Positions 52,356 to 63,323 of a stretch of 64,000 nucleotides of DNA are shown one piece after another. Positions within the stretch are counted from its first letter, which is position 1; each line of letters opens with the position of its first letter. Below the pieces are notes generated by a model, which saw nothing but the letters and a program-made list of their open reading frames with translations, searched no databases and was not told the DNA's origin. This stretch comes from Symsagittifera roscoffensis (taxonomy: Eukaryota > Xenacoelomorpha > Acoela > Convolutidae). The DNA is taken from contig NC_087062.1 of the NCBI RefSeq assembly GCF_963678635.1, positions 6,870,193-6,934,192 of the forward strand, in the 5' to 3' direction. Made by a program: the position numbers and the translations under genes.

Positions 52356-53633
52356 TTGTGGATTTACTTGAGTGAAAATAAAGTATTTTCTGAGAGTAGT
52401 TTATTTCTGAAATTATCAAGCATGGAAGTTAAGTTTCAGAAGAAAATTAAGAAGTTGTTTGAGAAACGTAGCAATCTCGAAAACGAACTTTATAAATGCC
52501 ATGAAATAATTTTAGAATACATAGAGAGTCAGAGTCGTTGCTCAAAAATTGATACCTATATAGAAAAATGTAGGAACATTATAGAACAAGCGGTCGAGAT
52601 AAATAATGAGTTGATTGATATGGCTGCAAAAAGTGCTAATCTCTACGAATTGATACCGGCACAGGATATGTGGCTTCATAAGTTGACTCAAAGCAACGAT
52701 AAAGTTTCACAGGAAGCTATCACATATAAAACAAGTTTTGAGGCAGTAACAGAGCCGGACAGCATAAATAGCAGCTCAAAAGTTTCTCATCATTCTGAAA
52801 AAAGTGAAAAACCCCAGTCGCATAAAACAGATACCCGCTCTAAGGTGTCACACCGAAGCAGCCGACATCATCAATCGGGTTCTCAGAAATCTAGTCGTTA
52901 TACCGCCGCTCCGTCTTAGAAAAAACGCGACTTAATGATTTTAAAGAAACAACAAGAGGAACTTGAGAGGCAGGCAAAGGTATCATTAAGACTGAAAGAG
53001 CAGCAAAACAAGATGAAACAATATGTTTTAGAACAACAAAGCAGTTTAGAGTTGGAAGAATTGGCTGAAGAACACAGGAAAAAACTGGCAGAAATTGAGT
53101 TGAAAGGGCTTGAGTTAGAAGATGAGTTGTCGGAAATCAGCGAGAATGCTGAGGAAAGTGGTTTAACTCGAATCTCTCCACAACTAACAATAGACGAAAA
53201 AGATCGTACGCGTCACTGGGTCGAATCCGTCGACCACAATCAACCTGATGCTGTTGTAGTTCCCAATCAAGAGCAGCACGTTCGTTCAACAGCTCCTGAG
53301 GCAACTTATCCTGCATCAACAAATTACTTGGTCTCATCAAGTTTTACAGGAGTGATTAATGGCCAGGCAGCTTCTAGTGATCCGGGATTGTATTACAGTA
53401 ACCACATTCAGGGACAACAACATAATTTGTCGAATTTGGTCCGATCGCAGGTTTCCGTTAACAATCCAGTAGGGTTACAGCAGGTCATTCAACCTGTTTC
53501 TAATAATTTGCCTCCGCAAACTTTTCTGTCCACTCATCCGGTGCTAGGCAATCCAAACACAGGTTCAGTAGTCCCGGTAACTTCTGAAATTATTTTGCTC
53601 CACCAACATCTGCAGAAGTTCCTTCTGATGTAG
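52356..53633 (+). pseudogene. BEL gag N-terminal region, unit B
   Basis: Same frames and same internal TAG (52917-52919) as unit A. Confidence 0.7.
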
Positions 53634-53743
53634 CACCGTTTGTTCCTGCATCAACAGCGATTAATCAGGTTTCTTTAAGTCATCAAACTACAGGATCAGT
53701 AGTAGCTGGCTACCAAGCACCTGTAATCCCATCACAACAACAT

Positions 53744-55273
53744 ATGGGTGTTCCCGTTAGTAGTTATAACTTTTCAAGTGACCACTATAATTCGTATAGT
53801 AATTTGTGGAGACCAGCTGTTGCTGCCCCTTTAATGTCAGCTCAACAACACTACGTTTCTTCGACAACTGTTTTTTCCACAGTAACTCCGATTGTTCCTA
53901 CGAATAATTTCGTTCCTTATACAAGTGGAGGGATTGTGTTCTTTACACAGCCTGAAATTTCTTCACATGCTAATCAACCGTTCGTTCCTGATTGTCACGG
54001 TAACTCTTCGAGTTACACAGAGCCAACTCCCGGTAATTCACCTGGTACAGACGTCGAGCGTCCACTTTCGACACGAGAGTTGGTTAATATATTCATGCAC
54101 AGCCGAAAAGATCACCTCCCTGAGTGGAAGCTGACCCAGTTCGATGTCAACCCACTTAATTGGCATGAGTGGTTTGGGCAGTTCATATCGACGGTCGATT
54201 CAGCGATACTCAGTGACGATGAAAAGCTTACCTATCTAAAAACGCTCGTAGTGGGTAAAGCAAAATCCGCAATCGCTGAGTATAGCTATAGCGGAGTACT
54301 ATATAAAGACGCATTAGCAACTCTTCAAAGAAAGTTCGGGCAGCCGCACGCTGTAGTAGGGGCTCATCTAGATAAGTTGGGCAAATTTCCGCCGCTGAAA
54401 ATGCATAACTCGGAAAATGTAATTGGATTTGCCTCTGCAATTTCTGGACTTGTTGCCGTATTCAAGTCTCTGTCTTTTAACGACGACCTGAAAAGTGTTA
54501 ACTTACTGAATCAGGCTGTGAGTAAGCTTCCCCCGAACCTTAAGGAGGCATGGTCGATGCAAACCGTAAGACGCCAATGGCATAGACCAACTCTGCTAGA
54601 TTTCAACGAATGGCTTAAAGAAAAGGCGGAGGGTCATGGGAGGCTAAAAACGATCAATTCTAAGGGTAAGTGTGAAGAACCAGTTAAGCAAAAAGTGGGT
54701 ACGAAAGTGTTTGCTAGTAACGCAAATGTAAGTAATAAGACTAAGGAAAAACCAAAGTACCCTCCATGTTCTGTATGTAAAGGTCAACACGCTCTTTGGA
54801 ATTGCGCCGTATTCAAACAGAAAAACGCTACGCAGCGAGCGAAACATGTAGCCGAACAAAAACTTTGCTTTGCGTGTTTACAGAGCAATCAATGTTTTCG
54901 TAATTGTAGCACGGCCAGAAAGTGCCCCAAGCCAAATTGTGAAAGCACGCACAACGTACTCTTACATGGAGCGGAGAAAATGTTTCCTCCTAAGGATGCT
55001 AAAAGTTCCCCGGCGTCAGGTAACGCAAACACTAAACATGTATCGACTAACGTTGCCGTCGGCGATATTCATAGCCAGAAGTCAACTAAAGGCCTCCTGC
55101 CAGTTGCATCACTCGCCATCTCTTCGGATGCGACGATTACTAATGCCCTAGCTCTTTGCGATAGTGCTTCTACGCACTCATGGGTATCCGCCGATCTCGT
55201 AAAACGCCTCCATTTGGTTGGCATTCCCGTTAACCTCACCATAAATGGATTCAATTCCACGAGCTTGATGTAA
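53744..55273 (+). pseudogene. BEL gag capsid, zinc knuckles and protease, unit B
   Basis: Differs from unit A at four amino acids that I can see (Gly to Val in TQFDGN, Asp to Glu before QKLCF, Ile to Met after GAEK, Thr to Ala after SWVS). Protease motif intact, same premature end. Confidence 0.85.
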
Positions 55274-55316
55274 AATCATCAAGTAAGTTTTCAAGTTTCC
55301 GCCGAAACGAAAAATA

Positions 55317-56174
55317 GTGAATTTTCGTTTTCTTTTCGAGCTTATGTTAAGGGTCATATTCGCATTGGATCGGATAGCAAGTTTTCCTGAATCACAGGAA
55401 AAATACCCGCAGTTGGCTCCAATCAAACCTATACATTTTAAGTATGAGGACGTCGAAATAAATAATGGACAGGATTTCTATCATGCCATAAGACCCGATG
55501 AGTACATGTCTCTTGTGGAGCAAATTAAGACTTGGTATGAGTTGGAGTCATTTGAAGCCTTCAAGCAGGTAGATGCCCGTTCCGCCGCCGACAAACGCGC
55601 TTTGTCCATTTTGAAAAATGACACTTTTCACGATAGTGAGAGGTACGTTGTACCAATGCTTTGGAACGATAAGGAAAGTACTTTACCGAATAACTATTTT
55701 TCCTCCTTAGCTCAATTAAAGTCCTTGGAAAAGAGGCCAGATAAGGATCCGTCGCTCCGTGAAAAATGCGCCGAAACAGTTAGAGAAGATATACAAAAAG
55801 GATATGTCATAACCGTTAAGGCACACAATCCCAAATCACGAGCCGATCGTGAGTGGTATCTCCCGCATCACCCGGTGTTGAACCCGAATAAACCCGGTAA
55901 GGTGCGCCGAGTCCTCAATGGGGCATCGAAGTGTCATGGAGCTTCCTTGAACAAATCTCTGTTGGTTGGCCGGGATCTCCTTCAAAACCTCATTTTTGTA
56001 CTTTTAAGATTCCGTCAGTATAAATACGCCGTTTCAGCTGACATTGAAGGGATGTTGTTAAAGGTTGGAGTCCGTGAAGAAAATCAACCTTCTCTTCGTT
56101 TTTTTGTGGCAGGAGGACCCCACATCAAGTGTGGTAGTTCACCAATAAACGCGTCACATTTTTGCTGCTCGTGA
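55317..56174 (+). pseudogene. BEL reverse transcriptase N-terminal part, unit B
   Basis: As unit A, with Leu to Ser and Asp to Glu changes near the N-terminus. Shares the T-run frameshift and the stop after YMDD. Confidence 0.88.
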
Positions 56175-56313
56175 CTCGCCGACTTGTGCGAATTTTGATT
56201 TGCAGAAGACTGCATCGGATAATCAAGCTGAGTACCCCGAAGCTGCTTTGGCTGTTGTCCACAAATTTTATATGGATGATTAACTGGATTCTTTTCAAAA
56301 CAGGGATGACGCC

Positions 56314-56682
56314 TTGAAATTAGGTAGAGATTTAATCTCGTTGCTTAAACTAGAGGGATTTCGTCTGACAAAATTTGTCAGCAACATGCCGGACGTAACA
56401 ACCGCTCTTGATCCGGACAACCGTGAGTCCAATTCCTCTGTTAAAGATGTTTGTGCGAGTCCAGACCAGTCGTCGCATGTTCCCGGTCTTAAGTGGGATC
56501 ACGTAAAAGATACCATTGTCGTTAGTAGAGGGGTTGATCATCCACTAGGCAAAGCAATCACTCAGCGTACCGTGTTGAGTTTTGTTTACTCTGTTTTCGA
56601 TCCAATTGGGTTAGTGGCTCCGTATACCGTGATCCGTATTAAAAGATATCTGGCGAATCTGGCGTCAAAAATGGGACGATGA
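56314..56682 (+). pseudogene. BEL reverse transcriptase C-terminal part, unit B
   Basis: Translation identical to unit A (50559-50927). Confidence 0.82.
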
Positions 56683-56734
56683 TCTGCCAGAGGAAATCAA
56701 AAAGCAATTCCTTGAGTGGCACTCAGGTCTTCAT

Positions 56735-57082
56735 TTGCTAGGTTCGCTGACAATACATCGCAGCTATTTCACTGAACCTTTCGACCGAATAGAACTTCAC
56801 ATGTTCGGTGATAATTCGCAGGATGTTTTCGGTGCCGTCGCTTTCCTTCGTGCGCGACTTGTTAGCTCCCATCAGACCAAATTAGCCTTTGTGTTTGGCA
56901 AAGCCCGCGTCGCGCCTATGAAAGCGCTTTCTATTCCAAAGTTAGAGCTTCAAGCGGCTCTTCTTGCAACCCGCTTAAAAGAAGAAATTTTGAAAGGTCT
57001 CACTTTCAAAGTTACGGATATTTTCATGTGGACAGATAGTACCACTGTTCTCCAGTGGCTTCACTCCCGTTTTTGTTGTTAA
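56735..57082 (+). pseudogene. BEL RNase H, unit B
   Basis: Translation identical to unit A. Here the sequence runs on through the NPAD motif (about 57145) into the integrase. Confidence 0.82.
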
Positions 57083-57224
57083 TCGCACTGGTGAGATTCT
57101 GGAGTCTACCACCACTTATCAGTGGCATTAAATACTTAGCGGTGATAACCCAGCTGATACCGGTACACGAGGGATTTCTTCGGAAGCCCTCAAGGAAAGC
57201 AGCTGGGTTAATGGCCCTAGTATA

Positions 57225-57983
57225 TTGAGAACAACTGATTGGCCGTTCAAGCCCGATACAAGTGTTGTTGATAAAATTAGACTCAAAGGACCATCATGTG
57301 ATATCGACATTTGTCTGGAAAATTCGTCAAATTTCGTCGTCGATGTTTTGACAGAAAAAAATCGTCCCTTCGGAAAATGGGAGAGATTCAATTCAATTGT
57401 AAAATACAAACGCGCAGTAGCATTTTTGTTAAGATGGCTGCCATCCCATAAACATTTCCGGTCAAGTATATTAGAAATTACAGACCCGTCTGAAATGGAT
57501 ATTGCTGAACAGAAGCTCATTTACCTATCCCAGGGTGAGACATTCCCTAGTGAGCTAAAACTACTAAGATCCGGTAAAGTTTTTACAAGGAATAGTCGGA
57601 TCGCCAAGTATTCGCCGTTCATTGGACCAGCTGGCATCCTTCGCCCGACTGGGCGCATCAGCCGCTTGGTTAATTCCGATTTCGATAGCAGGCATCCGAT
57701 TATACTTGATGCACGTTACGCGGTTGTTCGGTTATTGGTTCAGCACTTGCACGTTTGGAATTTCCATCAAGGCTTGGATTACATACGTGCGGTGGTTAAT
57801 TTGAAGTACGTTGTGTTAAATTTGCGATGGTTGCTGCGAAACATTGAAAATACTTGCGTTGCTTGCCGAAAACACAAAGCGCAAACAGTAACTCATATTA
57901 TGGCTGATCTGCCCCTTGAAAGACTGGGTTACAAGCAACCCCTTTCACTAACACAGGTGTCGACTACTTTGGGCCGTTCCTAG
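57225..57983 (+). pseudogene. BEL integrase, zinc-binding N-terminal part
   Basis: 252-codon frame, single copy. HLHVWNFHQG and CVACRKHKAQ form the HHCC zinc-binding domain. The frame shifts near 57940, just where the first catalytic Asp region (motif VDYFGPF) begins in another phase. Confidence 0.82.
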
Positions 57984-58011
57984 TTCCAATCCGGAGAAGT
58001 ACGGAAAAGAT

Positions 58012-58650
58012 GTGGGTTTTTTGTTCACCTGTCTCACCACTAGAGCGGTGCATATTGAAGTGGTCCCCTCGCTCGACACAAGCTCTTGTGTGATGGGCGT
58101 AGAGAGGTTTATTGCATGTCGCGGTACTCCGACTACCATCATGTCCGACAACATAACGAACTTTGTTGGCGCTCAGAAAGAGCTCTTAGCTTGCATTGAG
58201 AGTTGGAACAAGCTCGCACCAGCTGTTTTTGTTCAGAAAGGGATCAAGTGGAAAATAAATCCAGCCAGCGCACGGCACCATGGTGGCTCCTGGGAGCGAT
58301 TAGTTTGGAGTGTCAAGCGCGTTTTGTATGACATCTTAGGCAACAGAAGAGTAACTGAGGAGGTTCTAAGAACCACGCTGTGCCTTGTTGAGCAATCATT
58401 CAACGCTAGACCGATAACAGCCGTTAGTTCCGATCCGCTAGATCTAGAGGCGTTGACCCCGAATCATTTTATCTTTGGTCAACACGCAGCGAGTTTTCCG
58501 TCGCTAAGTTTCGAAGAAAACTTCGACCATAAAAAGCGGTTCGCCAGAGCGCAATCATACGCTAACGCAATATGGACACGGTGGATGCGGGAATACGTTC
58601 CTTCCCTCAATAGGAGGGCAAAGTGGCACAACCTCAGTCAGTTAAGTTGA
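58012..58650 (+). pseudogene. BEL integrase catalytic core
   Basis: 212-codon frame with LFTCLTTRAVHIEVV, the second catalytic Asp in SDNITNFVGA (Ile where Gly is usual) and the catalytic Glu in HHGGSWERLVWSVKR. The C-terminal AGDLVWV and TPRGHYPLARI segment typical of BEL lies in another phase at about 58655-58722. Confidence 0.85.
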
Positions 58651-58809
58651 AAGCCGGCGACTTGGTTTGGGTCATAGAGCCTGACACTCCACGTGGACAT
58701 TATCCACTCGCACGTATCCTAAGACTGCACTAAGGCAAGGACGGATAAAGACCGTTACGAGCGAACTGACCCGCCCGACCGTAAAGCTTGCTCCCGTTCT
58801 TCCTTGTTT

Positions 58810-58821
58810 AGGGGTGGAGGA
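58810..58821 (+). other. polypurine tract
   Basis: AGGGGTGGAGGA directly before the 3' LTR, the plus-strand primer of LTR elements. Confidence 0.8.
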
Positions 58822-59325
58822 TGTTGCAGCGCAAATATAAAACAATATCATAAATGCATAAAAAACTGAACCAAAATATAAATGCATATAGGGACAGTAG
58901 CCAAGTGTATACATGGTGAGTCCCGGCGGGTTCGGCGCCGGTTCGAATCGCAACTAGGTCATTTCTTTTCTAGAACTCGAATATGCACCGAACTTGATGG
59001 GATATTCCGTAACCAGGTTCGATCCCCCCAAAACCTATTTTAACCGTCTTTTCGCTCTAATTTGGTTCAGCCTTGATTAAGGCTGACCTTTAAAAAGACC
59101 AATTTGTCTCAAGGACAAATACTGGCCATTTTTGCAGCTTGCTTTGAGTTATGCAGTTTTTTGTGGCCGATGTTACCGATGTTAACAATGCAAAAGTTTG
59201 TTAAAAATATCATTCTTAGCGATAAATTGAGTATCATTGTTACTGAGTTATTTTGCCGATAAAATGCTCGAATTAAATTGTTTGAAACGCGATATTTTTA
59301 CAATCCGTGGAGATTGAGGCGCACA
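58822..59325 (+). repeat. BEL 3' LTR
   Basis: Starts TGTTGCAGCGC, ends GCGCACA. About 20 differences from the 5' LTR, including a 2-bp indel near the end. Box B-like motifs at 58940-58950 and 59016-59026 are conserved. Confidence 0.9.
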
Positions 59326-59330
59326 GACAC
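59326..59330 (+). repeat. BEL element target-site duplication, right
   Basis: GACAC, identical to 43978-43982. Confidence 0.85.
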
Positions 59331-59393
59331 GCAAACAACACAGCGTCGAAAATAAAACTTTCTCGACCCAAAGTTTGGACCTAAGCTCAAATC

Positions 59394-60572
59394 AGTTACT
59401 TAGTAAAAAAATCATAATCTGCCCGTGTTGACCTCCATAGACCGAAAATGCTAATCATACAATTTCATACACTTAATCTATGGAAAATTGTTAGTCATAC
59501 AAAAGTCATACATTTTAGCTTAATGAGTTTAATCGAATTTCAAAGGTATTTTATAGTTGTTTTGGTATCGAAATTGTTATCTCTTCATTAAATAAACGAA
59601 AAAAAAATGGTATGAAAAAAATGCTAACCATACAATTTCCATATATGGAATTTATATGATTAGAATTTTCTTTTTTAATTTTTTGTGAAAAAAAAAAGCT
59701 TTGAACAATGAATTCAATTGCTGGCAAAACATTTAAGCGTTTTTTGGGCTGCTACGACTGAAAACTTCGACTTTTTTTATTTTTGTTTTCTGAAAAAAAA
59801 CACTCGTCATACAATTTCCATATATGGAAATTGTATGACTAGCAATTTTTGATGACGACGACAAAAATTTTCGAAGTACTTTTGAAATTGCCCCCAAATT
59901 TTTTTGTGTTTTTTTTTCAACCGCAAATTGATTTTCGTATTCGAACAAACATTTTTTGAAAAAAAAATTTGCATGCAAAATTTAATTTTTTGTGTGTATA
60001 ACGTAGTCCTGGATATACTAATATTGGATTTTTTTTTCCTTTTCTCTTCATATTTTTTTTCAAAAACGTTTAATACTCCTCTTTCTTTTGTATGACATGT
60101 TTTTAAATGCCTTGATCAATGTCTGGTAATTTAAAAATTCAAGTTTTAGAAATAATCATCTTTGAAAATTATTGCCAAAACTTAAAAGTTCATTACTTTC
60201 GTTATATTATTTGTCTGAGACAGAAGTAACACATATCAGGCTGTTGGCAATGCATTTTAATGCGAGACAGCCGAACCGTTGGTTACTACATTTGAGTAAT
60301 CAAGGTTTGTCATTTGTGTTCGGTTACGAACACCGCCAAAAAATTTTGAGAAATTAAAATGCTAAAAATCAATATTTTTGGTTTATGGAAAAATGCTAGT
60401 CATACAATTTCCATTTGTGAAAAATACTAATCATAGACCTTTCATGCAATTTTCTGTACGTATGAAATTGTATGGAAAGTGTATGACTAGCATTTTTCCA
60501 TTCATGGAAATTGTATGACTAGTATTTTTGGTCATCCCGGGTGGTTGCCAAAAAACTAATTGTTAAGTAACT
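59394..60572. mobile_element. palindrome array, foldback-type element
   Basis: The outer edges are loosely inverted (AGTTACTTAGTAAAAA left, AAGTAACT right). The motif GTCATACAATTTCCA and its inverse TGGAAATTGTATGAC recur near 59450, 59500, 59630, 59806-59839, 60395, 60460, 60485 and 60510. The pair at 59806-59839 is a perfect 34-bp palindrome. No coding capacity; the frames at 59733-60357 are shadows. Confidence 0.7.
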
Positions 60573-61208
60573 GCTCTAAGGCAACCTGAGAAAATGGCTT
60601 GAAAAATATTAATATTAAAATTAAAAATAAAAACATAACAAATAGATAGTTAACCCTTTTGTAAGAGCATCTTTAGAAATTTTTCAAAAACGTGGCTCAA
60701 AATCTCTTCTTTTTTTTTACTAAGCCCCAATAAATATTTAGGGATTGGGCGATGAAATCAAAAATTCCCTTATCATGAGCACAAGGACAGGAAATCGCAA
60801 AGTTTTCAAACGGGGGCTTAGATATTAGACGATTCAAAAATAATTGGATTTAGACGATAACTGCAAATTGCGTGAAAAATTTTTTCTGACCAAAATTAAA
60901 TTTTGGATGAGTAATCAATGGTTATGAAACCGCAAATCAGGTGGTCAAATGTCCTAATTTTGTTTCATGTATTTGAAAAGGTATACTTACGATTAATGAT
61001 TCATACTCTTATTTTATATTTATACTTTTACATGTTAATACAAAATTTGATTGATAATTTTTAGGAAATTTAGAGTTATTTATGTGATTGGTTTTGTAAT
61101 AATAGACTCATTTGTTTTTTAAGTAAGTTTACTTCTAAACAAAAATTTTTGTTGGCCCAGTTTTTTTCTGGTTGTCCGAAATGTTAGTGGTATCGTTTAA
61201 TTTCAGTT
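60573..61208. other. AT-rich spacer
   Basis: Nothing recognised. Confidence 0.4.
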
Positions 61209-61795
61209 ATTGTTCCGAACATTGAAAATTGGGAGGAACTTTTTATTCTGGTATGTTTTTTTTGTTTTTTTTTTGCTTCCACCTAAATTTATTTTGTTTT
61301 CCACCTACAATTGGCTACCACGAAAAAATATTGGACAGGCTTGAGTGATATGTCATATTAAAGCACTTCTAGTCGTGATTCGAATAACATTTGAGAATTT
61401 CAAAAAAAAATTTCACAGTGTCGAGAAAAACCTAGTTTCGAACTAATTATTAAGGTCTAATTTCGAGCGAATGAGCTGTGTAGCTTTGCAATAGCTGATT
61501 TTTACTCAAGTAAAGGTAGTTTTTGGAGTTTTTAGCGCAATTTGGGAATCAAAAACTTGAAAATTCAAAAAAAAAAATCATTTTTTTTTTTTCATTTTTC
61601 TACAATATTTTTTTTCAAAAACTGTTTTCCAATTGACCTATTTTACTATGACCCTCCAGTTATTTTTTTTTCGTTCAGATTTTTCTACCACATCAAGCAG
61701 AAAAAACGAAACTACTTTGAGAAAAAAATTTTGTATTGTTTAAAACTGTGGCCGGAACGTTCTGTTCTACTTGCACAGTAACTGGCTATCCTTGC
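61209..61795 (-). mobile_element. 600-bp dispersed element, copy f (inverted)
   Basis: From TTGTTCCGAACATTGAAAAT to AACTGGCTATCCTTG. Contains TTTCGAGCGAATGAG and TGATATGTCATATTAAAG as in copies d and e. Confidence 0.7.
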
Positions 61796-62109
61796 TTTAT
61801 TGTTTAAATTCAGTTATTTTATGATTGTCTAATTTGCTTTTTCGTAATTTTCTATACCCCGTTTCAAACAATCAACTTCTTTTACACTTTCCAAAGTAAC
61901 TGATTTTCATCAAAATTGTCTTATGTGCCGGAGTATATTTTGTTTTAAGTTTCATAGGACTTGATTGACTTTTTTTGATAGTAACCAGATTAAAAGAAAT
62001 TAAATTTATTCATTCTAAAACCTAATTTTAAGTTCAAGTAAAAAGGTTTAACATCAACTCACAAATAAATAAGTATCAATAGTTAGGTTCATTTCTAGTT
62101 GTCTCTATT
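61796..62109. other. AT-rich spacer
   Basis: Nothing recognised. Confidence 0.4.
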
Positions 62110-62185
62110 TCACTGTTGTTGATGTGTTTTTAAATTATCTTCCTTCTTCTGTTTTTCATCTTCCATAGAGTTGTCAGCAGCTGAC
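62110..62185 (-). CDS. possible terminal exon on the minus strand
   Basis: A strong acceptor (nine T then AG) at 62186-62187 is followed by an open stretch reading SAADNSMEDEKQKKEDNLKT and a TGA (62110-62112). The composition is that of a charged protein tail. No upstream exon is identified in the window, so this is tentative. Confidence 0.25.
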
Positions 62186-63323
62186 CTAAAAAAAAACAGA
62201 CAATTTTGAAAATAATAAGAAAAATTTGTGGTTAAATTTTTAGTGCTTTAGAAGGTCAATTTGGTCGCCCTCGCCTAGAAAAAAAACATATATTTATTTC
62301 AATACTTCGTTAAGAGCGATCAAATTGATCTTAAGACCGCGCCAATAAGGATGAAGCTTATGTTTTCTAAATCAATACTTTCGTTGAGTTTTCAAATTTT
62401 TTTTATTGTAACGGACATAGTCAATTAGTCCAAAGTGGATGTCATAGCTGGCTAAAAATGATTTTTAATCTTAGTTTTGAGAGCTTAAAACTCCTGAGAA
62501 TGTAATCAATTGAGAAGTTGTTCATATGCTCGGTAATTTGGCTTTTTCTGTTAATGTACTTTAATTATAAATTATATCAGATTTGTTTTGCAGACTATAG
62601 ATATGCAGCCACACAGTTGTGTGCGCAGAAATTTTTCTAGGGGGCGGTTTTATGCAAAAATTTAAAAATTTTGTCGACCTTTTTTTACATCGACTAATTT
62701 AATTTTCCAAGCTCAGGCCAAAAAAAGGAGTTTTCAGGTTTTTTTGGACTTTTTTGACCAAAAAATTTTGAGGATGGTCAGCCAAAAATAGATGTCGTAA
62801 AATTATACCAAAGGGGGACCCTTTGGTAAACATTTGGCAACCAGAATTGAAGAAGGTCGTTGGAAATTGCTGGAAATTCCAGTTTGCTGTAAAATGCACA
62901 GTAATTAGATTGAAAAAATTGCATGTCTAAGTTGTATCATTACTCTAGCCAGGGTAGGATTCAGGAGGAATTGTGGGTGTGGGGGGGGGGGTTCGTCTTT
63001 CACTGATTCAAAGGCCGACTCAAAAGGTTCCCTTTTTGGTACTATTTGAAGATGTCTAGTTTTGGCATAAAACTTTTTTTGCCCATTTTTTATATAAAAG
63101 TTTCAAAATATCTGCCACGAGAAAATGCTAGATTCGCTCCTGACGATATGTATTCGCTCCTGACGTTGTATCTGGGTACTAGACTTGTTTCCTCGTAAAC
63201 AAATTTGTTCACAGGGTTGGATGCAAGCTTAATAGATCTAGATCTCATGAGAGAAATGATGAACATCAAGCCACAATCGGATACTATAGAAAAAGACACT
63301 GGAAAGAGTCTTCCTAGTAGTTG
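62186..63323. other. spacer with degenerate hAT-MITE-like sequence
   Basis: Sequence at about 62630-62830 and 62940-63070 resembles the interior of the hAT-like MITE (GTCGACCTTTTTTT, CCAAAGGGGGACCC), without intact ends. A poly-G run of 11 lies at 62981-62991. ATTCGCTCCTGACG is tandemly repeated at 63131 and 63151. Confidence 0.5.

Larger units (their letters stand above)
51408..57159 (+). repeat. BEL internal tandem unit B (5752 bp)
   Basis: Second copy of 45653-51404. Its right edge continues into the integrase region, so this unit, not A, is in the original order with the 3' half of the element. Confidence 0.95.
43983..59325 (+). mobile_element. BEL/Pao LTR retrotransposon, inactive, with internal tandem duplication
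   Basis: Complete element: LTRs 43983-44484 and 58822-59325, primer-binding site, gag, A17-type protease, reverse transcriptase, RNase H, integrase, polypurine tract and 5-bp target duplication. The domain order PR-RT-RH-IN and the RT, NPAD and integrase motifs are those of BEL/Pao. The body is longer than a normal element because 45653-51404 is repeated at 51408-57159. Gag-pol is broken by many frameshifts and stops, so no product is expected. The LTRs differ at roughly 20 positions. Confidence 0.92.

Noticed and set aside
45653-57159. two independent BEL insertions in tandem
   Set aside because: There is no LTR, primer site or target duplication at 51405, and the units share the same breaks.
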